From assembly GCA_016715865.1 (NCBI GenBank), contig JADJXM010000010.1:1-64000 (forward strand): 64,000 nt of DNA. The letters are read 5' to 3'. A model generated the notes under the pieces. That model did no database searches and was not told where the DNA came from. It saw only the letters and a list, made by a program, of their open reading frames with translations. Positions 18,709 to 31,444 of this stretch are shown piece by piece. Numbering within the stretch: position 1 is the first letter of the stretch; each line of letters opens with the position of its first letter. The position numbers and the translations under genes are program-made. Source of the stretch: Acidobacteriota bacterium (lineage in GTDB: Bacteria; Acidobacteriota; Blastocatellia; RBC074).

Positions 18709-21700
18709 GTCCGCTGAAAAATCGAAATCCACCCCGGATCCTGCCAGGGCTTTCGTGAAGAAAGCGGCCGATCGTTCTGAAGTGCCGCCAGATGGTAAAT
18801 TGCAGCCGGCCGGCCAGTTTGGGCATGAGACACTGGTCGATCAGAAACGGGTCGAGCGTAAACGGGAGAAGATCGAAGAGAAGCTCGAACGATATGACAA
18901 ACCCGGGGAAGCGGCCGAATATTTCAGAGCGAAGAGGCTTCCTGATGGCGAGTTCGATCTGCCCGTCGAGAGGTATCTGAGCGCGGCGGATCAGATCCGT
19001 TCGTTACCCCGGTATTCAACGATCAGGCGGCGATTGCTTCCCTCGATGAATGATCGGTTGACATCTAAGGAAGATGCCCAGTCGGACTGGTGGAAGCAAC
19101 TCGGTCCGGGCAATATCGGAGGACGCACGCGGGCTCTGCTCATCAATCCCCGGAACCCTCAGGTAATGTATGCCGCAGCCGCGGCCGGAGGGGTCTGGAA
19201 AACAGAGGACGGCGGCAATAGTTGGCGTCCTCTGACAGATCTGTTGCCGAATCTGGCGGTCAATGCGCTTGCTTTCGATCCGACAAATCCTGACGTACTT
19301 TATGCCGGAACCGGTGAAGGATTTTTCAATTATGACGCTGTCAGGGGAGCGGGAATCTTCCGCAGTTTCGATGGCGGAGCGACATGGCGGCGTCTGGACG
19401 GAACCGGAACGCCCGATTTTCACTTCGTCAACGATATAGTCGTCAGTCACGTCAATCCAAATCGGGTATACGCTGCAACCAGAAGCGGAATAATGCGGTC
19501 GCTGGACGGTGGGGCAAGATGGACCAGGGTTCTCGACGTGAAGGCCGGGGGATGCCTGGATCTGGCTGCACGGTCGGATCTGCAGGCCGATTATATTTTC
19601 GCAGCCTGCGGGACCGAGGTCAGTTCGAGCGTACCATCCAGCGTCCAGGCTTCGATTTATCGTAATGTCGATGCTTCGGCAGGGCTGAGCGCCTGGGCTG
19701 AAGTCTACAGCGAAGCCGGCATGGGGCGCACCAGTCTGGCGATCGCCCCATCGAATCAGAATGTCGTTTATGCTGTCTCATCCGAGAGCGGAGCCGCCGG
19801 GCCAGTGCACAGTCTGCATGCGGTCTTCAGATCAGTGACGAGTGGAGAACCGGACAGCTGGCAGGCTCAGGTTCGAAACACCGGACAGATCACTACCAAT
19901 ACGGCGCTCTTTACCAATCCCATCTTCGCATTTATGCAGGCATGCAATGGCGACAACAGCCTGTATTTCCATCAGGGCTGGTATAACAATACGATTGTGA
20001 TCGATCCTGTGAATGAGAACTCGGTCTGGGTTGGCGGCGTCGACCTCTTCCGTTCGGACGATGGCGGCGTGAACTGGGGAATTGCGTCATTCTGGCATCT
20101 CAAACCCGGCAATCCACGCTATGTCCATGCCGACCACCACGCTATCGTATTTCATCCGCAATATGACAGAGGCTCGAATCGACGGCTGTTTGTCGCCAAT
20201 GACGGAGGCATCTATTCAACCGATGATGCCCTTGCCAATACATCGACAGGCGATCGAGCCGTCTGCTCTCCTCAACTCAATACTTTCCAATGGACTTCGC
20301 TCAACAATAATTTCGCTGTCACGCAGTTCTATCACGGAGTTCCTTTTCCTGATGGGATGAGATACCTGGGAGGCACTCAGGATAACGGCGTGGTCATCGG
20401 ATCGGATTCATCGGGAATGAACGGGTGGACCGAGATTCTTCCCGGCGATGGCAGCTTTGTCGCGGTTGATGCCTACAATCCTTCGATCATTTATGCCGCG
20501 ACGACCGGATTGTCGCTCAGGAAATCGACGGATGGCGGGCAGAAGTTCATTCCGGCAACGACCGGTATCAGCAATATCGGCTTTAAATTTATGGCCCCGT
20601 TCATTATCGACCCGAGCAGTCCCGATCGATTGTGGACAGGCGGCGGACACTTATGGCGATCGAGAAACGCAGCGCAGACCTGGACGATGGCAAGCAGCCA
20701 GCTTAATGGATCGGCATCGGCCATCGCCGTCGCCCCGACCGATGCAAACTTCGTTGTCGCAGGAACCGATACCGGATATCTTCACCGGACCACTACGGGG
20801 CTGAATTCAGACGGAGATTCAAGCTGGCCTGCGGCAAGACCGCGCGCCGGTTACGTGTCGAGCGTGGCATTCGACCCGTCAAACCGTGATATCGTCTATG
20901 CCACCTATTCAACCTTCGGAGGCAAGCACGTCTGGCAGAGCTTCGATGGAGGAATATCGTGGCAGTCGATTGATGGATCAGGACTCGGATCTCTTCCGGA
21001 CATTCCCGTCAATTGCCTGGTTGTTGATCCGACCAATACGCAACACCTGTATATCGGCACTGATCTCGGCATCTTTATCTCACTGGATGGAGGAGCGAGC
21101 TGGGCAGTCGAGAGCAACGGATTCGTCAATACCCGGGTCGAATCGATGGCCATAAACCCCTATGGAGGAGTTGCACATCTCTTCGCCTTCACGCACGGCC
21201 GCGGGGTCTGGCGCGCTCCGCTCGGCAGAGTCTGCAATCCATTGTTATCCGCTTCAAATCAGACGTTCGGGATTCAGGGCGGCAAAGGTGAAGTCAGCGT
21301 CAACGCCGGCGGCGGCGAATGCTCGTGGACGGTCGAGAACAATAATGCATGGATCACCATCACCGGCAATTCATCGGGCAAGGGCAGCGGAGTCGTCATG
21401 TTCAATGTCGATCCGAGCGCTGAAAGCACACCTCGAATCGGAACTATCAGTGTCGGCGGAAAGACGCTGACTGTGACACAGGCCGGCCCTGTCGCTTCAG
21501 TCTCGGCTGCCAGCCTGAGGATGGACAGCATCGCCCCGGATTCGATCGTTTCAGCTTTCGGACAGGGGCTCGCAACCGGAACCAGTGTGGCCGATGGTTC
21601 GGTTCTTCCGATTGAACTCGATGGGACAACCGTGGTTGTCACCGATAATACCGGCGTCGAACGTTTCGCAGTCCTCTTCTTCGTCTCGCCCTATCAGGTC

Positions 21701-22225
21701 AATTACCTGATGCCGCCTGAAACAGCAGAAGGACCCGCATCAGTCATGGTCTTCAATGCGAATGGGGATGTTTTCAATGGCATTGTTCAGATCTCACGCA
21801 TTGCGCCTGCATTATTCACCGCCAATGCCAGCGGTCGCGGAGTGGTCGTCGGCAACGCGCTGAGAATTTCATCGAATGGCTCGCAATCATACGAACCGCT
21901 TGCGGCCTGGAGCTCGGCCCAGAACCAGTTTGTCGCTCGTCCAATAGATCTGAGTGGGCTGAGCGGGCAGGGCGGGGCCTCCGATCAAGTCTATCTGATC
22001 CTCTACGGCACTGGCATCCGCCTGCGCAGCGATATCTCTGCCGTGACCGCCCGAATCGGAAATACCATGGTCCCTGTTTCATATGCCAGAGAGCAGCGCG
22101 GATTTTCAGGTCTCGACCAGGTCAACCTTCTGCTCCCGGGTTCTTTAGCCGGAGCCGGTGAGGTGGATGTCGAACTGATCGTTGACGGCGTTGCCGCCAA
22201 TGTCGCACGGATTCATATCAAATAA
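18686..22225 (+). CDS. Secreted BNR/sialidase-like propeller protein with BACON and Solibacter-type C-terminal domains
   Basis: The frame encodes 1179 residues from an unlikely GTG start. The natural start is probably 18523 with a frameshift (see the separate entry). Residues 110-845 contain many BNR/Asp-box-like repeats (WKTEDGGNSWRPL, FRSFDGGATWRRL, STDGGQKF) of the VPS10/HCF136-like beta-propeller type. Residues 853-932 form a BACON domain (CSWTVENNNAWITI, GTISVGGKTLTVTQ). The last 240 residues match the Solibacter usitatus C-terminal domain (TIGR03437-like; SIAPDSIVSAFGQGL, YQVNYLMPPE, DQVNLLLP). That domain is a strong marker of Acidobacteriota. The likely role is cell-surface carbohydrate or protein binding; no enzyme residues can be assigned. 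Confidence 0.85.
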   Translation: MQSPAGPESAEKSKSTPDPARAFVKKAADRSEVPPDGKLQPAGQFGHETLVDQKRVERKREKIEEKLERYDKPGEAAEYFRAKRLPDGEFDLPVERYLSAADQIRSLPRYSTIRRRLLPSMNDRLTSKEDAQSDWWKQLGPGNIGGRTRALLINPRNPQVMYAAAAAGGVWKTEDGGNSWRPLTDLLPNLAVNALAFDPTNPDVLYAGTGEGFFNYDAVRGAGIFRSFDGGATWRRLDGTGTPDFHFVNDIVVSHVNPNRVYAATRSGIMRSLDGGARWTRVLDVKAGGCLDLAARSDLQADYIFAACGTEVSSSVPSSVQASIYRNVDASAGLSAWAEVYSEAGMGRTSLAIAPSNQNVVYAVSSESGAAGPVHSLHAVFRSVTSGEPDSWQAQVRNTGQITTNTALFTNPIFAFMQACNGDNSLYFHQGWYNNTIVIDPVNENSVWVGGVDLFRSDDGGVNWGIASFWHLKPGNPRYVHADHHAIVFHPQYDRGSNRRLFVANDGGIYSTDDALANTSTGDRAVCSPQLNTFQWTSLNNNFAVTQFYHGVPFPDGMRYLGGTQDNGVVIGSDSSGMNGWTEILPGDGSFVAVDAYNPSIIYAATTGLSLRKSTDGGQKFIPATTGISNIGFKFMAPFIIDPSSPDRLWTGGGHLWRSRNAAQTWTMASSQLNGSASAIAVAPTDANFVVAGTDTGYLHRTTTGLNSDGDSSWPAARPRAGYVSSVAFDPSNRDIVYATYSTFGGKHVWQSFDGGISWQSIDGSGLGSLPDIPVNCLVVDPTNTQHLYIGTDLGIFISLDGGASWAVESNGFVNTRVESMAINPYGGVAHLFAFTHGRGVWRAPLGRVCNPLLSASNQTFGIQGGKGEVSVNAGGGECSWTVENNNAWITITGNSSGKGSGVVMFNVDPSAESTPRIGTISVGGKTLTVTQAGPVASVSAASLRMDSIAPDSIVSAFGQGLATGTSVADGSVLPIELDGTTVVVTDNTGVERFAVLFFVSPYQVNYLMPPETAEGPASVMVFNANGDVFNGIVQISRIAPALFTANASGRGVVVGNALRISSNGSQSYEPLAAWSSAQNQFVARPIDLSGLSGQGGASDQVYLILYGTGIRLRSDISAVTARIGNTMVPVSYAREQRGFSGLDQVNLLLPGSLAGAGEVDVELIVDGVAANVARIHIK

Positions 22226-22226
22226 G

Positions 22227-24078
<1,852 letters not shown>

Positions 24079-24128
24079 CGTTTCGATGTCTCTCAGCTTT
24101 TCATGACGAACCAGTTAACCTGATAATT

Positions 24129-25772
24129 TTACCTGCCGGCTGGCATGTTTGTCTTGAGCCATTCTACCAGCCGGTTTTTATAATCGAGGCGACCTGGATG
24201 ACCCTCCCAGTTCTCGACGCCATGCGGAGCGCCTTCAACCGTCAATTCATTGAAACGCGCGCCGATCGCCTTCAACTTTTCCACAAATGCCGTGTGCTGT
24301 GCATAAAGACCGTCTTTATTCCCGCATATCAAGAGGAGCGGGATTTGCCCGGCTTTGGCCTGATATAAAGGAGAATACCGGCGCAGTGTCTCACCCGCCG
24401 CGCTATCCAGTTCGGTGATCCCGAAAAGCCTCGCAGGGATCGATCTGGGCGTGATCTGTCCGGCCATGGGCAGAAAATCATAAACCCCGTAAAAGGAGAC
24501 TGCAGCCGCAACTTCAGGGAGTCTTTCGCTTGCTACCCGGGCGACCATCTGGCCGCTCGCGGATTCTCCAATGATGGCGATACGATGAGGATCAATATTG
24601 AACCTCTTTGCATTGGCGGCGACAAACCTGACCGCTGTGCGCAGATCGTCCAGTTGTTGCGGGTGTCTGACAGCCGGAGTCAGCCGGTAATCGATCGAAA
24701 ACCATGCGATTCCTGCCTTCGCCAGGGGCTCGAACAGGGGAGTGATGTATGTCACCTTGTCGCCCGCTTCCCATCCGCCGCCGTGAACCAGAATGGCCGC
24801 CGGAAAAGGGCCTCTGCCGGCTGGTTTAAATGCATCCATCTTAAGATTGTTCTTCGCATCGAAGACGATGTTTTTCTTAAGGTTCGCGCTGATCTGCAGA
24901 TGTTTGAGCTTTTCGCCATCGAGCCGCTGTTTCATCCAGGCGATCAGTTGCTCCTTGTATCCCCATTGGGAAGGCCACCAGTTTTCAGGCCGGTGAATGG
25001 CTTTTTCGACCTCCAGCAGGCGGCAACTCCGGCTTGCTTTCTTCAGGTTGTCGCAGAATTTCGCGGCAGCTGAAAGCGGTGATTCGCTGTCGGCCGCGCC
25101 ATGAACAATCAGTGTTGCGGGAAAGGCCCTGAGATCGGCTCCGGCAGGAGATGCTCGATGCAAAAAAGACATCGCCTCGGTTTCTTTCAAGCCATCCAGC
25201 CTCGCCTTCAATTGAGGGCTTTGCGTCAGATCATAGAATCCTCCCGCAAGTACTAATCCATTCAAAACACCGGGGCGTTTTATTGCAGCCATGGCAGCCA
25301 GATGCACCCCCGAGTCTTCTCCGATCAGAGCAATACGCCTGGTATCGATGCGAAACTCCGCCGCATGGCATTTAATGAAATCGATTGCCGCCAGCAGATC
25401 GTCAACGCCGTTTTCGTAACGATGCAGCCCGTTCTTCCTGTAATCGATAGAGAACCAGTTGAATCCCGCCGAAGTCATCATCTCTAGAAACTGTCCCGTG
25501 AAGGCCACGCGGCTGCCCGTATCCCATCCGCCTCCGTGAATGATAATCACCGCGGGACGACGGCCAGCACCTTTCTGCACATAAGCGTCAAGTGAAAGAT
25601 GCTGACCATCGATTCGCCGGTAGACGATGTCTCCAAGGGCGCCGGGGATGATGTAATTTCCTTCGGGATTTCTCACCTTGAGGGGTAGACATTGCTCCGA
25701 TTCAGGCGACTTGCTTACATTTCCCGTCAATAGAAAAGCGCAGACGATAAGTATGTTCTTCATAGCTGTCAT
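24129..25772 (-). CDS. Tandem alpha/beta-hydrolase protein, first domain with a substituted nucleophile
   Basis: This is a 547-residue secreted protein (hydrophobic leader MKNILIVCAFLLTG) with two homologous BD-FAE/HSL-like esterase domains. Each has an HGGGW oxyanion motif (79-83 and 330-334), an SIDYR strand and a C-terminal His (His260; APHGVENW in domain 2). Domain 2 has the nucleophile motif GESAS with Ser404. In domain 1 the aligned motif is GEDSG, placing Asp153 where Ser should be, so domain 1 is probably inactive or binds ligand. Carboxylesterase activity on plant or microbial esters is inferred from the family. ATG 25772 has GAGG upstream; ATG 25763 is an alternative. Confidence 0.85.
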   Translation of the reverse strand: MTAMKNILIVCAFLLTGNVSKSPESEQCLPLKVRNPEGNYIIPGALGDIVYRRIDGQHLSLDAYVQKGAGRRPAVIIIHGGGWDTGSRVAFTGQFLEMMTSAGFNWFSIDYRKNGLHRYENGVDDLLAAIDFIKCHAAEFRIDTRRIALIGEDSGVHLAAMAAIKRPGVLNGLVLAGGFYDLTQSPQLKARLDGLKETEAMSFLHRASPAGADLRAFPATLIVHGAADSESPLSAAAKFCDNLKKASRSCRLLEVEKAIHRPENWWPSQWGYKEQLIAWMKQRLDGEKLKHLQISANLKKNIVFDAKNNLKMDAFKPAGRGPFPAAILVHGGGWEAGDKVTYITPLFEPLAKAGIAWFSIDYRLTPAVRHPQQLDDLRTAVRFVAANAKRFNIDPHRIAIIGESASGQMVARVASERLPEVAAAVSFYGVYDFLPMAGQITPRSIPARLFGITELDSAAGETLRRYSPLYQAKAGQIPLLLICGNKDGLYAQHTAFVEKLKAIGARFNELTVEGAPHGVENWEGHPGRLDYKNRLVEWLKTNMPAGR

Positions 25773-25806
25773 TGAAAGCCTCTATCTACACGGTATGTGT
25801 CAAGCA

Positions 25807-25903
25807 AATATGGAGTGCGGCGGCCCGACGCCGCTTTGGTAGTCTATTTTGCAATCTACCAACTGGAAAACCAAAGCGGCGCCGGACCGCCGCATTCCAT
25901 ATT
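25807..25903. repeat. GGAGTGCGGCGGC inverted repeat
   Basis: The arms 25807-25842 and 25870-25903 pair over about 34 bases with a few mismatches. Each reads outward as AATATGGAGTGCGGCGG and inward as ACCAAAGCGGCG. The loop is about 27 bases. It lies between two minus-strand genes, ending 14 bases beyond the patatin gene's stop. No direct duplication or transposase is present. Confidence 0.85.
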
Positions 25904-25916
25904 CGCTACATGCAAC

Positions 25917-28199
25917 TCAAAAGAACCTGCCGAGTGAAAAATAGATCTGGCCACGACCCTCTTCGCCATAGCTGCCGACGATCGAGAATGGGCCAAGTTT
26001 TGTATCAAGGATGAGTCCAGTGGAAAGGGCCGAGCGCAATCTCTGGGGACCTGCAAGCGTAGCCCCTCCGCTCCAGGTCGCAAGTTGATCGATCCATGCT
26101 CCGGCATAGACTGTGCTGCCGACAAGGGATGGCAATTGATAGATTTTATGTAAATACCCGAAGGTCCCCAAAGCGTAATGGTTGACGCGCAGTTCATCGC
26201 GTTCCATGGCGCCGTATTTGAAGGGGCCACCGATCAGAAATTGCTGAAATGCCGGAGCGGATCTGTTAAAGGACGTTCCGGCTGACAGTGCCCCGAATAA
26301 CGAACCCCAGCGAGACATGGGATGAAATACCGATCCTTTAATCTCCAACTGCGGAAAATCGGCGGCAGAGTTGGGAGCGGCCAGATACCATTTGCCGTCG
26401 GCAATAAAACGAATTCCTCTGCGTGGAATCGTCTGACTGTCCTGCCCGTCAAATGCCCATCGGACATGCGCATAGGATACGATACCTTCGACATCAGGCA
26501 GACCGGGCTCGCCTGTTAATGATACCGCTTGAATCTTCCCGAATTCATAACCTATCCGCAATTCGCTTCGATCTGTCAGATAACCGAGGTCGATGCCTGT
26601 GCCGTATCGATCGGCACGGTATTCGGCGAACCTGTTCCTGCCGCTGAAAACTCCCTGACGTTCGCGGCGATAACCTGCATGAGGCGCAACGAAGAAACCG
26701 GTTTGACCGAATGGGACGAAATACTCAGTTGCGAATAAATTCTCGAAACCGAGCCTGGAATCGATTCTCCATTCGGTGCCGGGGCGCCACATATCATATA
26801 ACGTCACCCGTGACCCGATAGTAAAGTTGATGGCATTGACATCCGATCCGTCGATCACCACTCCCATATTGATCACCGGTGGAGCATGCCGCTTTTCTGT
26901 CGCCGTGATTTCAAGGATATTCGGCCCTGTATTTTCAGTCCCGGGCAAAAATCGGTATCCAACGCTCTCGTACTTGCCTTGGCCGGTTATTCGGTTGAGA
27001 TTCGCTTCAAGGTTGTCGATATTCAGTGGCCTGCCAATATCAGGTGAGAGTTTTTTTCCGAGCGATTGCTGCAACTGCTTGTCATTTCCTGCGATGACGA
27101 TCTGGCGCGGAGTCGGAACATCAATCCGGACCTTCGAATTCCTGATCGCAACGTAACGCTCCCATTCCTCCGAGCCTAGAGCGAATTTTTTCAGAATGTT
27201 CGCCTTCGATTCAGCAGCTTGATATCCGATCTCGAAGGATTTCTCGATCGATGAAAAATCGAGAAACGACAGTTCGCCCAGATCCGGTGCGATGATCAGA
27301 TCGGCCAGACCAAGATTCCGCCGGTCATTCTCGAGCGTCATGATGATGATGGATTGCCCGAGGATTCCTGAAAGCGAGTTGATAGTCTGAATATCAGCGA
27401 GTTTCGTTCCGACATCGACCGCGATCACCACGTCCGGTTGCATCGAGCGGATAACGTCGGTTGGAATGTTGTTGAGCAGTCCTCCGTCGACCAGCACAGC
27501 GTTGTCTCGTTCGACCGGAGGGAACACTCCGGGAATCGACATCGTAGCCCGCATGGCGGATGCCAGAGATCCATCCTTGAGGACCAGTGATTTAGCGGAC
27601 ACCAGATCGGTTGCAACGCAGCGATAGGGAATCGGCAGCTCATCGAAACTGCTCAAATTCGAATACGGAAGCGTCTGCCGGTCGATCAGGAGCCCGATAT
27701 AGTGCGCTGAACTGACGCCCAGCGGCAGGCTCAGCCCATTTCGATAACCCATCTCGATATCGATCTGATAGGTCCGCTTATCGTCTTTCCGGCGAAAAGA
27801 GAGTTGGTCGTATCCCGGGCCCTGGCTGAGCAATTGATCCCAGTTTTGAGACAAAAGCAGCTTCTTCATCTCCTCAGGCGAGCGTCCCATGGCATAGATT
27901 GCCCCGATCAATCCTCCCATGCTCGTGCCGGCTATATAATCCACAGGAATATGATTCTTCTCCATCCATTCGATTACGCCGACATGCGCCACGCCCCTCG
28001 CCCCGCCACCTGAAAGGACCAGACCGACCTTCAATCGTGTATTATCGCGGGCCGGTTCATGATGTTGCTCCGGTTGTTGTCCGTATGCCTGAACTGCTGC
28101 AAAAGCGTAAAACAGTACAATCAGGCATAAATGAATCCATACCCTTAAACACAGAGGCTTTCTCTGTGTTCTCCGTGCCTCCGTGGTGATTTTATACAT
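25917..28199 (-). CDS. Patatin-like phospholipase with POTRA and outer-membrane barrel (PlpD/type Vd-like)
   Basis: This is a 760-residue protein. Residues 57-330 form a patatin domain with the oxyanion GGGARG, the nucleophile motif GTSMGG and the second dyad residue in DGG (VLVDGGLLNN). Residues 370-430 resemble a POTRA domain, and the rest is an Omp85/BamA-like barrel ending in LGRFF with a terminal Phe, as outer-membrane proteins do. The layout matches PlpD-type autotransporters that export their own lipase. The first 20 residues (MYKITTEARRTQRKPLCLRV) are encoded by a CACAGAG-family repeat and precede the hydrophobic signal core (LCLIVLFYAFAAVQAYG). No later ATG or GTG start precedes that core. 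Confidence 0.88.
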   Translation of the reverse strand: MYKITTEARRTQRKPLCLRVWIHLCLIVLFYAFAAVQAYGQQPEQHHEPARDNTRLKVGLVLSGGGARGVAHVGVIEWMEKNHIPVDYIAGTSMGGLIGAIYAMGRSPEEMKKLLLSQNWDQLLSQGPGYDQLSFRRKDDKRTYQIDIEMGYRNGLSLPLGVSSAHYIGLLIDRQTLPYSNLSSFDELPIPYRCVATDLVSAKSLVLKDGSLASAMRATMSIPGVFPPVERDNAVLVDGGLLNNIPTDVIRSMQPDVVIAVDVGTKLADIQTINSLSGILGQSIIIMTLENDRRNLGLADLIIAPDLGELSFLDFSSIEKSFEIGYQAAESKANILKKFALGSEEWERYVAIRNSKVRIDVPTPRQIVIAGNDKQLQQSLGKKLSPDIGRPLNIDNLEANLNRITGQGKYESVGYRFLPGTENTGPNILEITATEKRHAPPVINMGVVIDGSDVNAINFTIGSRVTLYDMWRPGTEWRIDSRLGFENLFATEYFVPFGQTGFFVAPHAGYRRERQGVFSGRNRFAEYRADRYGTGIDLGYLTDRSELRIGYEFGKIQAVSLTGEPGLPDVEGIVSYAHVRWAFDGQDSQTIPRRGIRFIADGKWYLAAPNSAADFPQLEIKGSVFHPMSRWGSLFGALSAGTSFNRSAPAFQQFLIGGPFKYGAMERDELRVNHYALGTFGYLHKIYQLPSLVGSTVYAGAWIDQLATWSGGATLAGPQRLRSALSTGLILDTKLGPFSIVGSYGEEGRGQIYFSLGRFF
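28147..28193. repeat. CACAGAG-family hairpin inside the 5' end of the patatin gene
   Basis: AACACAGAG (28148-28156) pairs with CTCTGTGTT (28162-28170) around a 5-base loop. It continues on the minus strand upstream as ACCACGGAGGCACGG. The same kind of sequence forms a perfect hairpin at 62387-62430. Here it is in frame and codes for the n-region of the signal peptide. Confidence 0.7.
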
Positions 28200-28218
28200 G
28201 GATCAGTAAGAAAAATAA

Positions 28219-28321
28219 GCCACAAATGGACACGAATAAACACGAAAAGCATTCCGTTTGGCCCGGCGACACCATCTCATTTCCGAGCCAATATTCGTGT
28301 CAATTTGCGTTCATTTGTGGC
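28219..28321. repeat. CCACAAATGGACACGAAT inverted repeat
   Basis: The left arm begins GCCACAAATGGACACGAATA at 28219. The right arm, ending at 28321, is its imperfect complement (ATTCGTGTCAATTTGCGTTC then ATTTGTGGC), with a spacer of about 45 bases. Both arms have an approximate 10-base internal period based on ACACGAA. It lies between the lipoprotein and patatin genes, both on the minus strand. Confidence 0.75.
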
Positions 28322-28365
28322 TGAAAATTATCTTTCCGGTTAAATTTCAGCCGGTCAAAACCGCT

Positions 28366-29193
28366 TCAGCGTTTTGTGACCGTGACAGGAGCCTGCAGTC
28401 TGAATGACAGTTGAGTCTCACCGGCGATTACAGCCGGGTCGCCGCGAGTCGCCATAACCACACCCGCGCCTGCACCCGCGCCTGCTCCGGCGCCGATAGC
28501 CGCTCCCTTACCGCCCCCTGCGATCGCTCCGATAGCTGCGCCTACGCCGGCTCCGATGCCGGTCTTGATGGCATCCTTTTTGACCGTGGTCTTGGCCTTT
28601 TTGGTGTATGAACCGGTCGAGATATCGACCCTGCTGCCGTCCGCGAGCGTCAGACTTTGCAGGCGAATGCTGATCGAGGCAACACCCTTAACGCGTCCGC
28701 CGGGATCCGAACTGACGATAACCCCTTCGACCGGCGCACCTTTTCTGGCAATCACCCAGTCGCCGTCAACGATCGGACTGGCCAGACTGGCGGAGAAACT
28801 CTGCCCGGGCCGGGCCGTCTTGGTCGAAAGCTCTTCAGCAGTCCAGACTGTGATCGGCGTTCCTGAAGAGATCGTGAATGTTCTGGGCGGCGGCGGAGCT
28901 GGAATCGGTGTCGATCTTGGAGCCGATGACCCACCGGATCCGCTTCCGGATCCCGACAGATTCGAGCTTCCGCCACTGGATGACTGACTTCCCATTGTCG
29001 CGCTTCCTCCACCCGTCGCTCCTGCATCACCGCCGGCCGTCGCATCCGCGACTTCAGCCGGAGTTGGAGATGCCGATGCATTGTCAGCTGCGTTCTGCTG
29101 GGGGGCTGGTGTCGACGTGCAGCCGGCCTGCATAAAAAAGATCACCGTCGCAAGCGAGATGCCGGGAATGTACCACTTTAGCTTCTTTGTCAT
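28366..29193 (-). CDS. Lipoprotein with Ser/Gly-rich linker and C-terminal glycine zipper
   Basis: This is a 275-residue protein. ATG 29193 follows a strong AAGGAGAG; the frame opens at 29214 but that start is poorer. The leader ends in a lipobox (FMQAGC), so the protein is lipid-anchored. Residues 22-105 are low complexity, Ala/Thr then Ser/Gly, then a Pro stretch (PIPAPPPPR). Residues 110-205 form a small beta domain with repeated VxG and ADGSRVDI-type segments. Residues 215-255 are a glycine zipper (GIGAGVGAAIGAIAGGG, then an alternating Gly-Ala run) able to insert in a membrane. The exact function is unknown. It resembles acidobacterial proteins annotated only as glycine-zipper domain proteins. 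Confidence 0.8.
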   Translation of the reverse strand: MTKKLKWYIPGISLATVIFFMQAGCTSTPAPQQNAADNASASPTPAEVADATAGGDAGATGGGSATMGSQSSSGGSSNLSGSGSGSGGSSAPRSTPIPAPPPPRTFTISSGTPITVWTAEELSTKTARPGQSFSASLASPIVDGDWVIARKGAPVEGVIVSSDPGGRVKGVASISIRLQSLTLADGSRVDISTGSYTKKAKTTVKKDAIKTGIGAGVGAAIGAIAGGGKGAAIGAGAGAGAGAGVVMATRGDPAVIAGETQLSFRLQAPVTVTKR

Positions 29194-29355
29194 GTTCTCT
29201 CCTTCGATGCTCAATTTGGAAGGGAATGCTTAAGATTAAATATGGGGGAGAAAATGATAGTACACGCACAGCTCAATTAAGTAAAATTTGCTCAAATAGA
29301 AGGCCACGGAAGAATGAAACTCAAGGTGGTTTAATACTCTGGAAACTATGATTTA

Positions 29356-29582
29356 AGATTTTCAACGCCAAGGACGCCAAGACTGCCAAGGGTTTAAACG
29401 CCAAGAACGCCAAGTTGGCCAAGGGATTTAAATGTGAATAATGTGATCAGCATATTTGATTGTACTTTTGGCGAAATGGATATTACAGCGAATCATCACT
29501 TCTTATAATCTCTTGGCAAACTTGGCGTTCTTGGCGTTTAAACCCTCTTGGCAGTCTTGGCGTCCTTGGCGTTGAAAATCTT
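29356..29582. repeat. Long GCCAAG-unit inverted repeat downstream of a TPR gene
   Basis: The arms 29356-29429 and 29510-29582 are complementary over about 72 bases with very few mismatches and a 2-base indel. Each arm is a chain of units of the form GCCAAG plus 2-4 bases (for example AACGCCAAGGACGCCAAG), with a GTTTAAAC palindrome inside. The spacer is about 80 bases. The right arm ends 3 bases before the stop codon of the TPR gene, so its mRNA would carry a very long 3' hairpin. Related units occur at 38736-38826. Confidence 0.9.
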
Positions 29583-29585
29583 CTT

Positions 29586-31349
<1,764 letters not shown>

Positions 31350-31444
31350 TTTTCATTCCCGGTTATGATTGAATAGGCGGACAATCGAATTTTAGCCATA
31401 TTTGACGGTTTCTGCCACCATTGGGAGAGACTCCCTTATCTGTG

